The notes below the pieces were generated by a model. It ran no database searches, was not told where the DNA came from, and worked only from the letters and a program-made list of their open reading frames with translations. From Taxillus chinensis (lineage: Eukaryota > Streptophyta > Magnoliopsida > Santalales > Loranthaceae): 64,000 nt of DNA. Location: positions 18,604,438-18,668,437 of the forward strand of contig CM042089.1 of the NCBI GenBank assembly GCA_023512835.1, read 5' to 3'. Positions 12,701-23,001 of the stretch are shown piece by piece. A program made the translations under genes and the position numbers. How positions within the stretch are numbered: position 1 is the stretch's first letter; every line of letters starts with the position of its first letter.

Positions 12701-15700
12701 GTCCATATCAACACATATAAAACAACAACCAAGCATGTCAAACAATTCACCACGATACACCAAGACAAGGCAATAATAAGAAAGAAACAAAAAAACACAG
12801 CTGAAAAAAAGCAATTAGAACAGAGTAGAAGCAGAGAAATCAAACAAAAGAACACAGCTCAAAAACATAGGTTGGATTCAGATAGACCCAATGATTGATG
12901 AAGATTGGAAAAAAGGAGTTTACCCACCAGAGCATGACACCCGTTCGAGCCACTCGTCATAGCTGATCGTCCCGATCGAGCTGACCAAGCCGTGCTGATC
13001 CACTCGTTTGAATTGTTCAATCCACACAAGGGAACTAGCTACATAGAAGTCGAGTCACCAAGGGAGGAAACCAGAGGTCCAGGGGAGCAGAGCCAACGAG
13101 GACGCACTCGCAGAAGAGGTCACACTGAAAATAATGGTTGACCATCGACAGCCAAATCCTAAAGCAGACAATGCAAAAAGACCCTGCTAAGACAAAAATG
13201 AAGGACGCCGCCATCAAGAACCAGGATTAGCGGATGAGAGTTGTCAAAACTAGCCGCTGGAGCTAGGGGAGGAAGACGACCGGAACTGCTATTTTGTTAT
13301 GGTGTGCGTATATCTAACCTTATGTGTTAGATGATGATTGATGGGTTGTTATTTGGCTAGTAACAGCCCGACTGGCCCGAAGGGATACTCAAATAAAAGT
13401 CCTTCATTTTTGGTTTCTCTTGTTGCTTGAGTGTCTCATGAGAGTGCTTCTAAGTTGGCTTTACTTTCTTATACCAACAACCACTTGGATAATCGATTCC
13501 GGAGCTATTAATCATATGATTAGTAATTTCTTTCTAATTACCTCTCGTGGATCTTCACCTGTTAAGTTTGTTCAAGTTGCTAATGGAACTCCTATATCAA
13601 TTAATGGAGTTGAGGATGTCTCATTTTTACCTATAATTGGTTGATAACTTTTTTGATGTTGGACAATTCTAATGTCACATCTAACAATAAAGCCCACACA
13701 TCTCCTTTTACATGTTAAATACTATTCTAAAAAACTCAGCAGTCTCACCTTCTTTCCAAATCGCTTAAAAGACCACTAAAGGGATCAAACACAATAATGA
13801 CTTGGTTTGTACCCAAGCACACAGCCTACCACGCCTTAATCTCAGCCTCACATGTCTCCTTCTTACCCACTTAAGTCTGATCATAATGAAAACAAAACTC
13901 CACTCTTGAGTCTCCAATTGCAACGACGAGGGAGGTGGTCAATTTGTTTTTTGGTACACTTGCACAACGAACACTGACTCACAATAGGGAATCCTCTTTG
14001 CTGGAGCTGTTGCATGGTTAAAACTTTGCCTTCAGAGACCTCACAGGCTAAGAAAACTAACCAAGAAGGCACTTTAGCCCTTCATATGTTACACTACCAT
14101 TGGCCATCAGGCGCTAGTTCAAAGTCCCACTCTGTATGAGTCGAATAAAAGTTCTTTACAGAACATAGACCTGTCCGAAAAAGTCATTGTATCCATACAA
14201 TTCCACTAGAGGGAGCTCTGATACATTGTAAAAAAGCTAGCAAATTTTCCACTTCCCAGTCGTGGGCATTTCTAATAATGGTAACATCCTTGGTGTCTCC
14301 CACCTAAAATGACGAGATTGGCCTTCTTTTCATAGTAGCAATCTCGTAAATTGTCAAGTAGGCCTCCCTCAATGGTCTACCACCACACCAAGCATTTTCC
14401 CAAAAAGAAATAGAGGTATCTTATCCCAGTTTTGACTCCACTGACTGCAAGAAAGCTTCCTAATTAGCCCCAATCCTTTCCACAAGCTGACTTGTGTGAG
14501 AGCCTTGTCTGTCTTGAAGTTCACCCAAAGTGACAACCCTATAAATGGTAGCAACCACGAGACACTAGAAGTTCCTCTTTTACGTCAAGAATCGCCACTT
14601 AGCAAACAGGGTGTCATTAAATTCTCAGAGTTGTTTCACCCCTCCAAACTTTACTGCCTTTGTACTGCAGTCCACTTGACCAAGTGAAATTTTAAAATTT
14701 TATCTGTGCTCCCCCGCTGGCACAGGCATTGCATTCTATTTAGTTGATGGGCGACTATGGAAGGAATGCAGAATAATGAGATAAATTACATCAGGAGATT
14801 TTAAAAGGTGCTTTTTAAAAGAGTTAATTGACCCCTTTGGAGAGATAGGCTACCTTTCAGTTGCAAGCCTTTGCTCAAAACATGCTACCATTGGGTCCTG
14901 AATCGCCTTTGACCTCGTTGGGGCCTTAATCAGTTAATCAGCAACTCCAAGTAGGTGTTAGGCTACCAACTTGTTGTGTAACCTAAACACTGGGCTAGAT
15001 GTGCCCATCCATTCCAATATGCAATATCTGCTGTGATCAATTCACTTTTAGCCAAATTGACTCGTAAGCCCAACTTTTTTGGTAACACAACAAAACAACC
15101 CTAAGGATTATGCTCTCAACATTAGCATCACAAATAACCAAAGTGTCATAGAGATGTGAAATTTGACAACTCATCATTTTAGTGCCAACCTCAATACTTT
15201 GCCCCAAATGAGGATCAACTGCTTGCTCTACCATCCTACTGAACCCTTCTATGACAAAAAGAAGAACAAGGGAGATAGCAAGCCCCCACACATTCTTTTC
15301 AAAGCACGAAAGAATAAAGGTCCTTCATTCACGATAATTGAAAAACTTGTGGATGAGATGTAATGTCTAATCTCTTCAGCCATTGATCTTCAAACCCCAT
15401 TTGCCTCATTATCACCGAAAGAAAACCTTTAATTGACATTGTCCCATGTCCCACTTACAAATAACGCCTTGAGCTTTGTTTTTCAATTGATATTCCAAAA
15501 CTTCATTTGCGAACATGCATTGAATCTAGAAGGATGGCAATTTTGTCCTAACCTAGTTAAGTATTATTCAACCCGACACGGCAACGAGGTGGTTATGTTA
15601 TTTACTTAACCCGATTTGACTTACTTTTTTTATTTATTATATATTAGTTCAATAATATCAGATATTACTTTACCTGTCCCAACTCACTATTTGGTCCTAA

Positions 15701-18700
15701 CTCGTCCCGCTCCAAATCCACTCTGGGAAGATTTAAGTCACCCACTATCCGGTTCTGTTACACACCATTGTCATCCCTATCTAGAACTGCTAAAGGACTC
15801 CTTTCAGGTGCTTGGCTAATATCTTGGAGAGAAGTTTATAAATGCACCCAACCAAGATAGATTTAAAGTTTTTGATATCAGTATCTCTTCTAACTTTTGC
15901 GACAAGGACGAGAAAAATCGAGTTCAAATCAGAGATGAACCTCCCATTAACTTGAAGTTCCTGCATTGGCCCTAACAATATCCCAATTGTGTTGAATGAA
16001 GGCCATGATAAAAACATTTGCCCCTATGGCCTTGTCACTATTGTAAGTAATAACTTCCTTGTCAAAAGGTCATTCCAAAAGGGCTGCATCCCGCCTTTTG
16101 AGTTGACTAAACGGAAGAGTTGCATAAGGACACCGTGACTGTTTCTTTGTATAGAGGTTCTCAAAGAATCCCATCATGGCCTCCTTTCATCCCTTCATCC
16201 TCCGTGAAAATCCATGCCCCCACCCCTGTGGAACTAATATAGTTTGTCCTTTGGTGGGCATTCACTATATTTTTGGAAAAGTCATCTAGTCTTGTCTACT
16301 TCTTTAAGCCGAAGGGTTCTACCCTATTGCCGCCAAGAAATCTCTTCTTCTAGGATCAAGGAGGCCAAATCAGTTTGCTCGCACTATTTATCCGCCCTGA
16401 GAGCTCCTCCAGAGGAGCTCTCACTTTTTCATCATCAAATTCCCAAAAATCTCTACATTCCAGATCTTGAAATTATCTTTCACCAAACTTAGCTTTTTAG
16501 CCAGCGCTAAGCTCGCCTGCCCCACCGTTACCCTCAGTCCACCAACCCCACACCATGCCTGCGAAGCCAACCACCCTCACCACATATTCTCAAAATGAAA
16601 AGGCATAGGGCTCCACTGCACCCTGTTCGTGACCAGGGATATCTGATGATGATCAGAGATAGGGCATGACAGAAAGAATTGCATTGCATGTGGAAAGATG
16701 TCATCCCAATCAGATGACAACAGAAACAATCAATCCTGGACATCACTGCCTCAGCCCAGGAATTCGACCAAATAAAGAAACCATCTTGGAGAAAAAGGTC
16801 CACTAAGCTCTCACAATTAACAGTCATTGAACTCCCGCATACATGGAGTCACAACATGATTCCCTTTCTGATCATGCTGGTACAACACTGTATTGAAGTC
16901 CCCACCCAACACCCATGGCTGGCCCCTAGGATTTCACCCTACCTGGAAGTCATGAAACAGCTCAACCTTAGGCACACCCTCGCCAGGTCCATACATACCT
17001 GTAAACTCCCACTCCAGCCCTGAACTAGACAATTGAAACAAACGCAGGTTTAGAGATCCACTTCATTTTGGGCATCACCCCGGAGGCCGAATAATTAGGC
17101 TGTTTTGATTCCATTTTGGTTTCCTGGAGACAGACTAGACTACCCCTCTCAGTAGAAAGTAGATCATGAATAACAACAGCCTACTGTCCTCGACTGTTCA
17201 GCCCCCTCACATTTCATGGTACAAGCTTGAATGACATCAAACAACCACCAGAAATCCATAATCCCCGCTTCTCATAGTTAACAGAAGAATGGAGATGCCG
17301 AGATTCTCGCACCCCTGGCTTTGACCTTTTCTTGGAGGGATTCTTTGCTGGAATCACCCTGAATTGCTCGATTTCCACAAACATCTGCATAGCTTGATCC
17401 TCAAACCCCTGTTCCTCATGTGATGGAAGCTGAAAATAGCAATTTATTCCATTGCTCCAAGAAACTAAAAAAAAATTGAAAATTCCTGTTACTTTACACC
17501 CAAGTGAATTCATTTTTCTTATTAGAAATTGTTTAGTTTGTTATCCGCGTACTTTTTCCTGACACGATAGATGTGTTTTTGCAGTGAAGGAGATTTTTTG
17601 TCAACTGCACGTAAGACATTCTTCTCTGTTTCTCGCATATGCCATAACAACATCGTTTTTGTTTTTCTTCCAGTGGTGGGAGTGCTGGAAAAATATATTG
17701 ATGCCCTTTTGGTCTAATGCAGATCATGATCTTTTAGGACAGCATGCTATCTTTGCTGAACATTCAACCATGTCATCTGCTATGCACCCATGCCCATACA
17801 TTGCTTACTTCGGGCCATTTCATCCCTCATCCACAAACTCCAGTGGAAGCATTTCAGATCTGTCCAGTTTCAGTAATCCGTGGAATGGACCGTCTATTCC
17901 TAGTGATACGTCAGCCTCTTTTGGTTTCCCCTCCATGGATCTTCATTATAACACTTGGGAACACCATTCCCCACCTTTCGCAACAGGAAGTGGCCATATA
18001 AATGGAACTGATCGACCTTCAATGTCATCTGTTGTGCAGAGGCTGACCCAGGGCAATTCCGATGTGCCAAGATCAGGAGCTTTTGTACATCCATTTCATG
18101 TTGATCATCTCAGGTAAGTATTTGTATATTTAAAGGCAAAGTCTGAATAACAAGTATATAAAATCTTTGTTCGGTGTTCTTCTGGAAACCCTTTATTTTT
18201 AGGCAGCGATGTCAATTGCGTATTACATGAATAATGTATTTCCTTCCACTGGGAGCCCCAAATTTGTCTTACAAGTACTGGAATGTGCTTATGAACAAAT
18301 TCCAAGCCTCAATCACGAGGCCTTAACACAAGGAAAAAAGAGCAAACAATTGTTTTGCCGCACCATAAAATCGTATACAATATGATTTCGTACTTGCAGC
18401 CAGAGAATGCATACAATTGCTGTATTTTCTTTTTCTTTTCTTTTCGTTTTTTCTTTCAAAATTAGTTTCCTTTGGACGATAACAGTAATTCTAACTGGAT
18501 TTTTTGATGCACAGTTCCAGTCTTAGCGCAGGGAGCTCAGTTCCTCCAATTATTCCCTCTTACCCCGGCAGTAATGCCCGAGCCATAGACAGAGTCCAGG
18601 CTCTCCAGGCATATTACCAACAACCACCTAGCAATTCTCTGTCCATGCGAGGCTCCATTTCTGGAAACCGGAGATCAAGCGGCCACAGGGGTGGGATGAC

Positions 18701-18974
18701 CCCAATTGGCTCAGTGCCCTTTTCATCAGACCCAACTGGTGGATTCTACTTCTTTCCCTCAGGTGCGCCCAGTCAAAACTTTCAAGAACAAGAAAATTCC
18801 ATTTCCACACACTTTGTAGGCTGGGAACGAGATCACTTCCCACTGTTCCCGTTGAGCCAAGTTGACAGGGACTCAAGTTGGGGGCCAGTCAATCAGGCTA
18901 CCAGCGGGTCAGATTCTGGATTCAGGCCCAGCAGCTACCACCAGAGGCGTGGGGCATCACAAAATCGGTCATAG
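5265..18974 (+). CDS. RFI2: RING-H2 E3 ubiquitin ligase, RFI2 orthologue (six exons)
   Basis: Coding exons: 5265-5445, 8102-8271, 9921-9985, 17585-17610, 17723-18113 and 18515-18974. All junctions are GT-AG and phases agree, giving 430 residues. The RING-H2 finger spans residues 34-78 with ligands C34, C37, C54, H56, H59, C62, C75 and C78; it is split by intron 1 between HQFHL and DCIG. It is followed by the family block GQWLYAN..RPFPEFSMDDW and HWCPFSGLTRLPSSL. The rest is Ser/Pro/His-rich, with family blocks HDLLGQHAIFAEH, ARAIDRVQALQAYYQQ, GGFYFFPSG and WERDHFPLF, ending in GASQNRS. Arabidopsis RFI2 acts in phytochrome signalling and photoperiodic flowering, presumably by ubiquitinating unknown targets; that role is transferred by homology. 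Intron 3 is about 7.6 kb and full of transposons, but no coding damage is visible. The ATG at 5265 was chosen because MGLNG matches the family start. Confidence 0.92.
6692..6737. repeat. (CT)n(CA)n microsatellite in RFI2 intron 1
   Basis: A compound microsatellite: CT repeats to about 6718, passing directly into CA repeats up to 6737. It lies in the first RFI2 intron, away from splice sites. Confidence 0.9.
6895..7960. repeat. Roughly 250-bp tandem duplication in RFI2 intron 1, second copy split by an insert
   Basis: Unit 1 (about 6905-7145) reads CCTCTGACATGCTCTTTGG, then GGAAACTAAGGGAACATAC, a TATATA tract, CTACCTCTTGTTGT and GTTGGTTTTTAATACAAG. Unit 2 starts at about 7150 with CCTCTGACATGCTCCTTG, breaks after GGAAACTAA at 7200, and resumes at about 7798 with GAACATAC followed by the same later blocks up to about 7960. 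The break exactly interrupts the unit, so the DNA in between was inserted after the duplication. Confidence 0.8.
7201..7797. mobile_element. Non-autonomous DNA transposon (MITE-like) with GC-rich interior
   Basis: The outer parts are complementary in character: the left end reads GTTTAGCTATCGTTTTCG and GGTTTTTAAAAATAGG, and on the opposite strand the right end reads GGTATCCGTTTTATTTTTTG and GTTTGGTTGCTG. The centre (about 7320-7630) is GC-rich, purine-rich on this strand and quite unlike the surrounding intron. It encodes nothing recognisable; the apparent Gly/Arg-rich frames are composition artefacts. The insert boundaries are set by the tandem repeat it disrupts. The superfamily is unresolved; a hAT or PIF-like origin is possible. 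Confidence 0.55.
10630..10885. mobile_element. Small hAT-like non-autonomous element in RFI2 intron 3
   Basis: The ends carry GC-rich blocks (GGGTGTTAAATGGGC and CTGGTCTGGCTCAGCC at the left; GGCTGGTCCGTTAGCC and CGTGAATAAACGAGTC at the right) around an AT-rich middle. Similar architecture appears near 45.84-46.18 and 55.0-55.5 kb, so I treat it as a dispersed family. Exact termini and a target duplication were not established. Confidence 0.4.
11020..11445. mobile_element. AT-rich MITE, reverse copy of the 37.4-38.15 kb family
   Basis: Reading the opposite strand gives the same order of blocks as the pair at 37.4-38.15 kb (GAGCACTAACAATAATTTT-like, TACATCACAATAGATTTC, a long AT core, TTATAGAAAGTGAATAGTAC, TAAAACTT). 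It lies in RFI2 intron 3 and has no coding capacity. Confidence 0.5.
11700..13650 (+). mobile_element. Decayed Ty1/copia LTR retrotransposon remnant
   Basis: At 11715 the sequence TTGGTATCAAAGC resembles the primer-binding site of plant copia elements (complementary to initiator methionine tRNA), which would mark the inner edge of a 5' LTR. At 13480-13644 a frame encodes TTWIIDSGAINHM...NFF...VQVANGTPI, which matches the copia aspartic protease start with its catalytic D-S-G; it then stops. No integrase or reverse transcriptase follows and no 3' LTR was found. A minus-strand LINE ORF1-like piece lies inside, so the area is a nested composite. Confidence 0.5.
12581..12700 (-). pseudogene. LINE ORF1 (DUF4283-like) fragment
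   Basis: On the minus strand a short stretch reads EDEVAALAAPHQRMLVGKFGRAPNLSMIHQF, here quoted by its key features: an acidic start, then LVGKF and a following helix with I-x-x-F. It resembles the DUF4283 domain of plant LINE ORF1 proteins. Neighbouring minus-strand frames are short and hydrophobic and not recognisable. It is probably a piece of a separate LINE insertion. Confidence 0.35.
13790..17430 (-). mobile_element. Decayed L1-type LINE inside RFI2 intron 3, opposite orientation
   Basis: Domains appear in L1 order on the minus strand, broken over several frames. Near 17214-17430 there is a Lys/Arg-rich segment and the start of an AP-endonuclease (MKCEGAEQSR, a shifted WNVRGLN motif). 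At 16534-16827 comes the endonuclease block FIWSNSWAEAVMSRID. At 15790-16017 comes the RT block DIKNFKSI...YKLLSKILAKHLKGVL. Near 15037-15291 are the RT palm remains (ISHLYDTLVICDAN). At 13881-14072 is a zf-RVT segment (PSWLVFLACEVSEGKVLT...QQRGFP...CSLCK). Multiple stops and shifts make it inactive. Being antisense to RFI2, it could add cryptic splice or polyadenylation signals, but none is evident. Confidence 0.8.
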
Positions 18975-19760
18975 ACACTATTATCTGGAATGCTGGAGCA
19001 AACTTTTGCTACTATGACTGAAACCGAAGAAAAATATGTTATGTTTGAGAAACTGGTATGTAATGCCTCAAGAGTCCATTGTCAAGTGCTCATGGAAATG
19101 AAAACTGTCGGGTGGCCCCGAAAATATCTATTTTGCAATTTGCAGTCACAAGACTGTGGTGGACTTTTGACTTGGTTTCTTTGCCCTGAGGATATAAAAT
19201 AAGAATACACGACGACAAGACCCTATCTTTGCTTTAAAATGGCGATGTTTAAGGTGGAGGTAGTGTTGCAATGCTGTGTTGTGGCTGGGGGACATGGTAT
19301 TGGAACTAATATGAAAGAAATGGAAGATAAAATGCAGAATCATGCCTGCCTGCCTTTGGTTTCCCTGCTCTATTCTTTTGTATTTCCTTTTCTTGTTAGC
19401 AGTTCTCCACAAACAACACCACCCCCCAATGGTACATATATCACAATAAAAGTGATTCAATACTGTTTTATCACAATATTTGCCTGGAGTTATTTCCGAA
19501 TGGAGTACTGTTATATGCATACTGGGTGCTTGGTGCGCGCACCCCATTACGTATTTAGATTTTTAAGCAGCATGCTTTTGTCTTTCTAATATTATTGCGT
19601 CTGAATCCATAGCCTTTCTCATCGTTAGAGGGGGCTGGTCCTAAAACCTGTTTGGCATGGTTGCTCCACCCGTCCTCCCACTTCCGTACAAGATAATAAT
19701 ATCTACGTTATATATAATTAATGGATTTCAATAAAAATTCATTTACAAACGAGTACAACA
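18975..19760 (+). terminator. RFI2: Probable 3' UTR of the RFI2-like gene
   Basis: Downstream of the TAG at 18972-18974 there is no recognisable coding sequence. Candidate polyadenylation signals of AATAAA type are at about 19445 (CACAATAAAAG) and 19730 (TTCAATAAAAATTC), both T-rich downstream. The true cleavage site cannot be chosen from sequence alone. Confidence 0.4.
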
Positions 19761-20580
19761 GAAATCTTGTTAACCTTGAATAATGTATCGTATGAACTAC
19801 GTCCATAAAAAACTTTTGTTCAGTTGAACTTCAAACTGTTAGGTTTTAAATGAGAAATTCTTGAGTGAGTTTGTTTCTATTTTTTTTGTCTCTGTGAGTG
19901 AAAGGTAAGAGCAAGGGGAAACCTTGCCAGTAAGAATTGTGAACAAGGAACCGCCATAGGAGAGCAACAATTTACAAGAAAAGGAAACTTAAAACATCAC
20001 CAAAGACCAGGTACTTGGAACCACTAAGCACTCCAATCCAAACAAGTACAACCAGAAAGAGAATATTATTGTATTTTGTTCACCACTCGTGTCTTCATTA
20101 ATTATCACATAAAGACAAATTCCATACTGAGCAATAGTCAAGGATATTAGATAAAGGCTAAAGCATATTGAGAATAAAATGCACACCTCATTTGGTTAAG
20201 GGAAAAAAAAAGGCTGCCATTGTGGACACAAAGATAATATTATAACATCTTGGATAAAGAATACATGAGTTTTGAAATGTCTTCTAAAACCAGAGTTGTG
20301 ATGACAGTTTATGCTCCCTTATAAAATATTTCTGGTTTCAAAACTTAAAGTCGATCAAGGATACAGGGATGAACAAAAATTTGGTAGCTCAGTTAGAATT
20401 TGAACCTATCAAAGCTTGGCCCAAGAGTCCTAAATAAATCATTTATATTAATTGAAATTCAAATTTTAAATGTTATTGTAAGTTAAAATTTAACGTAAAT
20501 TATAAATTAGGCAAAAGAAAAAGATAATATAAAATATATTGGCTTGAGACCAATTTTGGATCAGTTTGACTTAATACACC
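19761..20580. other. Intergenic, no recognised feature
   Basis: Between the convergent RFI2-like and SR-protein genes. The short frames have no recognisable domain. I see no repeat with a clear partner in the window. Confidence 0.5.
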
Positions 20581-20589
20581 AGTCCTATA

Positions 20590-21400
20590 GGTACTCTTTT
20601 ATGGTTAAAAGACTAACTCGATCCGAAAAGGAAATTAGGCCGATTTTTCAAAGACTGATTTTTTATAAACCGATCCAAAATTAGGCTAATTGACTATTTT
20701 GTTTATGCTTGGATGAGGATGTGAGGAAACCTTCTTGATCATAGGCTATAAACTACCTAGAAATTAGAAGGGCCAAGACTTCTAGTGATGGTCTATAAAG
20801 GCAATTGGATATAATATATGATTAAGTGGTCCAAAATTTCGATAATACTAACTTGAGAAATCAACTTGTTATGGTAATATACTATTATTTACTATCACCA
20901 TTCATTAGATTGATTATTTTAGATTCATTGTTAATATCCAATACTTACATAAACCACTCAATTATAGAAAGAAATGAATGAATGTTCTAATTTTATGGTT
21001 AAAAGACCATTTAACTCAATCCAGTCAAATGAAAGATGAGTAAAAGAAAAGCCCAATCAAAGACCGATCTTTTATAGGATGGTCTAATATTAGACTAATT
21101 GACTATTTTGCTTATGCCTAGGATAATGGGGAATTTTCTTGAGCATAGACTATAAACTACCAAGAAATTAGAAGGGCCAAGGCTTCTAGTGATGGCCTAT
21201 AAAGGCAATTGAATATAATATATGATTATGTGGTCAAAATTTTGTTAATATTCGACTCGAGAATCAACTTATTGTGATAATATACTATTATTTCTTATCA
21301 CCATTCATTAGAATGATTATTTTACGTTGAGTAATATCTAACACTTATGTGCCTCTCAATTATAGAAAAGGGTGAATAAATGTTCTAATTTTATCTAGAC
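20590..21400. repeat. Roughly 0.4-kb intergenic tandem duplication
   Basis: Two adjacent copies share long blocks in the same order: TATGGTTAAAAGAC, CTAATTGACTATTTTG, AGGCTATAAACTACC / AGACTATAAACTACC, AAATTAGAAGGGCCAAG, TTCTAGTGATGG and CACCATTCATTAGA. The first copy runs about 20594-20990 and the second about 20991-21395. They have diverged by many substitutions, so the duplication is not recent. There is no coding capacity. Confidence 0.8.
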
Positions 21401-22330
21401 TCTTAGTTCATAAATAATTTCCTTTAATGATAAACAAATGATAGCTAATCCTCCATTGGCATAAACATATTAGTGCACATACTTTCAACTTGTCAATTAA
21501 TTGACAAACTAATTTCATAAATATATTTATTATGATGGTATAGTGGAGGATCTCCACATATTCATTAAGTTTGCGCCACATCTCTTGAGAGGACTCCCAC
21601 AAAGGACTTATTGATGGAGTCCCTTTCAGCATCCATACAAAGGTATCAAAGATGGTGAACAGAGGAGATGGGCTCACATCAGAGGTGGTTGCTGAGGAGA
21701 GAGAGAGAGAGAGCAACGGGCTATGTTGGGGTAGGTGCAACTGGAGGCAAAGATGCTTCTGCTAAGGCCTTTCCTTTTTCAAATCTTACTTTGGGGTGGT
21801 TTCTGACTCAGAGGAGGGTTCCTAGGGTCACAGTAGGAGGTGCTTCTGTAGATATGAAGGAAGGTAAGTCAATGATAGTTGATCCTAGAGCAACAAGAGA
21901 AAGATCTCTCCATGAGTTTTCCAATCATAAGAAAATAAGTAATCTCCGAAATAACATTTATTAACTAATACTAGTGTTAACTAATCCAAAATCTAAAACC
22001 TCTCTAATCAAATATTTCATTTTAGTGTAACTTTTGCACTAAAATAGAATTATTTTTTTTACTTCTGCTCCAACCCATTACACTAAATCCTACTCTATAC
22101 GGAATATTCTCATGTAATATTCCTGTCACCTACGTCCATCTTCATCCAGTCCTTCATCCACAAGCAGGGAGGAGCGTGCGTTCGGCTGGAGACCTTGCAT
22201 GCAGTAGTTGCTGCGAGGCATCGAGAAATAGCGCGTTTTGACCACGTATTCTAGCAGCATATATGGTGCAATATATATAGCATAATAGCGCCTATGTTGG
22301 GGTTTTTCTAATCATCCATCCATTTTTTTT

Positions 22331-22371
<41 letters not shown>

Positions 22372-22700
22372 TATCACTTGCAACATTTTATACAACATTT
22401 TAACCAGCAATGTGAATCCTTCACATGATATTACTATTTCTTAAAAGCAATATTTTTTTACACGTTTTGACCGCGTTATTTTACATTCTCATCGACGTAA
22501 AGAATTTAAATCCCCAATTGCCATCATCAGTAACAACTAAAACAAGAATCCAACCAACAGGAAACAAAGATTACTAAAAGTTCATGAAAATTCATTAGAA
22601 CTATTCCAAACTCGACTGAGAGCCTTATTAGGTCGGGCACGGGAAAACTTTTAGTCAAACATCAACTCCCGTACAACTAGATGAAAACACGATACAGAAA
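21401..22700. other. Intergenic, with a 42-bp poly-A run at 22337-22378
   Basis: A short frame around 21668-21964 on the plus strand has no recognisable domain. A pure A run occupies 22337-22378, possibly the tail of a decayed retroelement, but no element body could be assigned next to it. Nothing else is supportable here. Confidence 0.5.
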
Positions 22701-23001
22701 TTGTTTGTTCAATGAAAAAGCCAAGGTATAAAAAACTTGGTAGTACACGGCAAGGCATCTAACTCGCTAATGAAGGCCTCTCCATACTTTTTTTTATATA
22801 TAAATACAAGGCCTCTCCATACATTATACGAGCAATAACGATAATAGAAAACACTGCCACTACATATGCTCTGATGCCACGACCGATCTTGAGCCAACAT
22901 TTGCTTCCTTCCGGTCTCACCTGTCAGTCGCATCATGACGTAATTTTCCATTAATACATCAATACAAGCAGAGATGCTAATCATCAGAACGTACGGGCAC
23001 A

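Noticed and set aside
17584..18117. A 177-residue open frame starting at 17584 as the real RFI2 exon
   Set aside because: Its first part (MKEIFCQLHVRHS...FFFQWW) is intron sequence in frame by chance. The family sequence resumes only at HHDLLGQ, and the microexon 17585-17610 is read in another frame.
19146..19589. Frames of 116 and 133 residues after the RFI2 stop
   Set aside because: They overlap on opposite strands, show no domain and lie in the probable 3' UTR.
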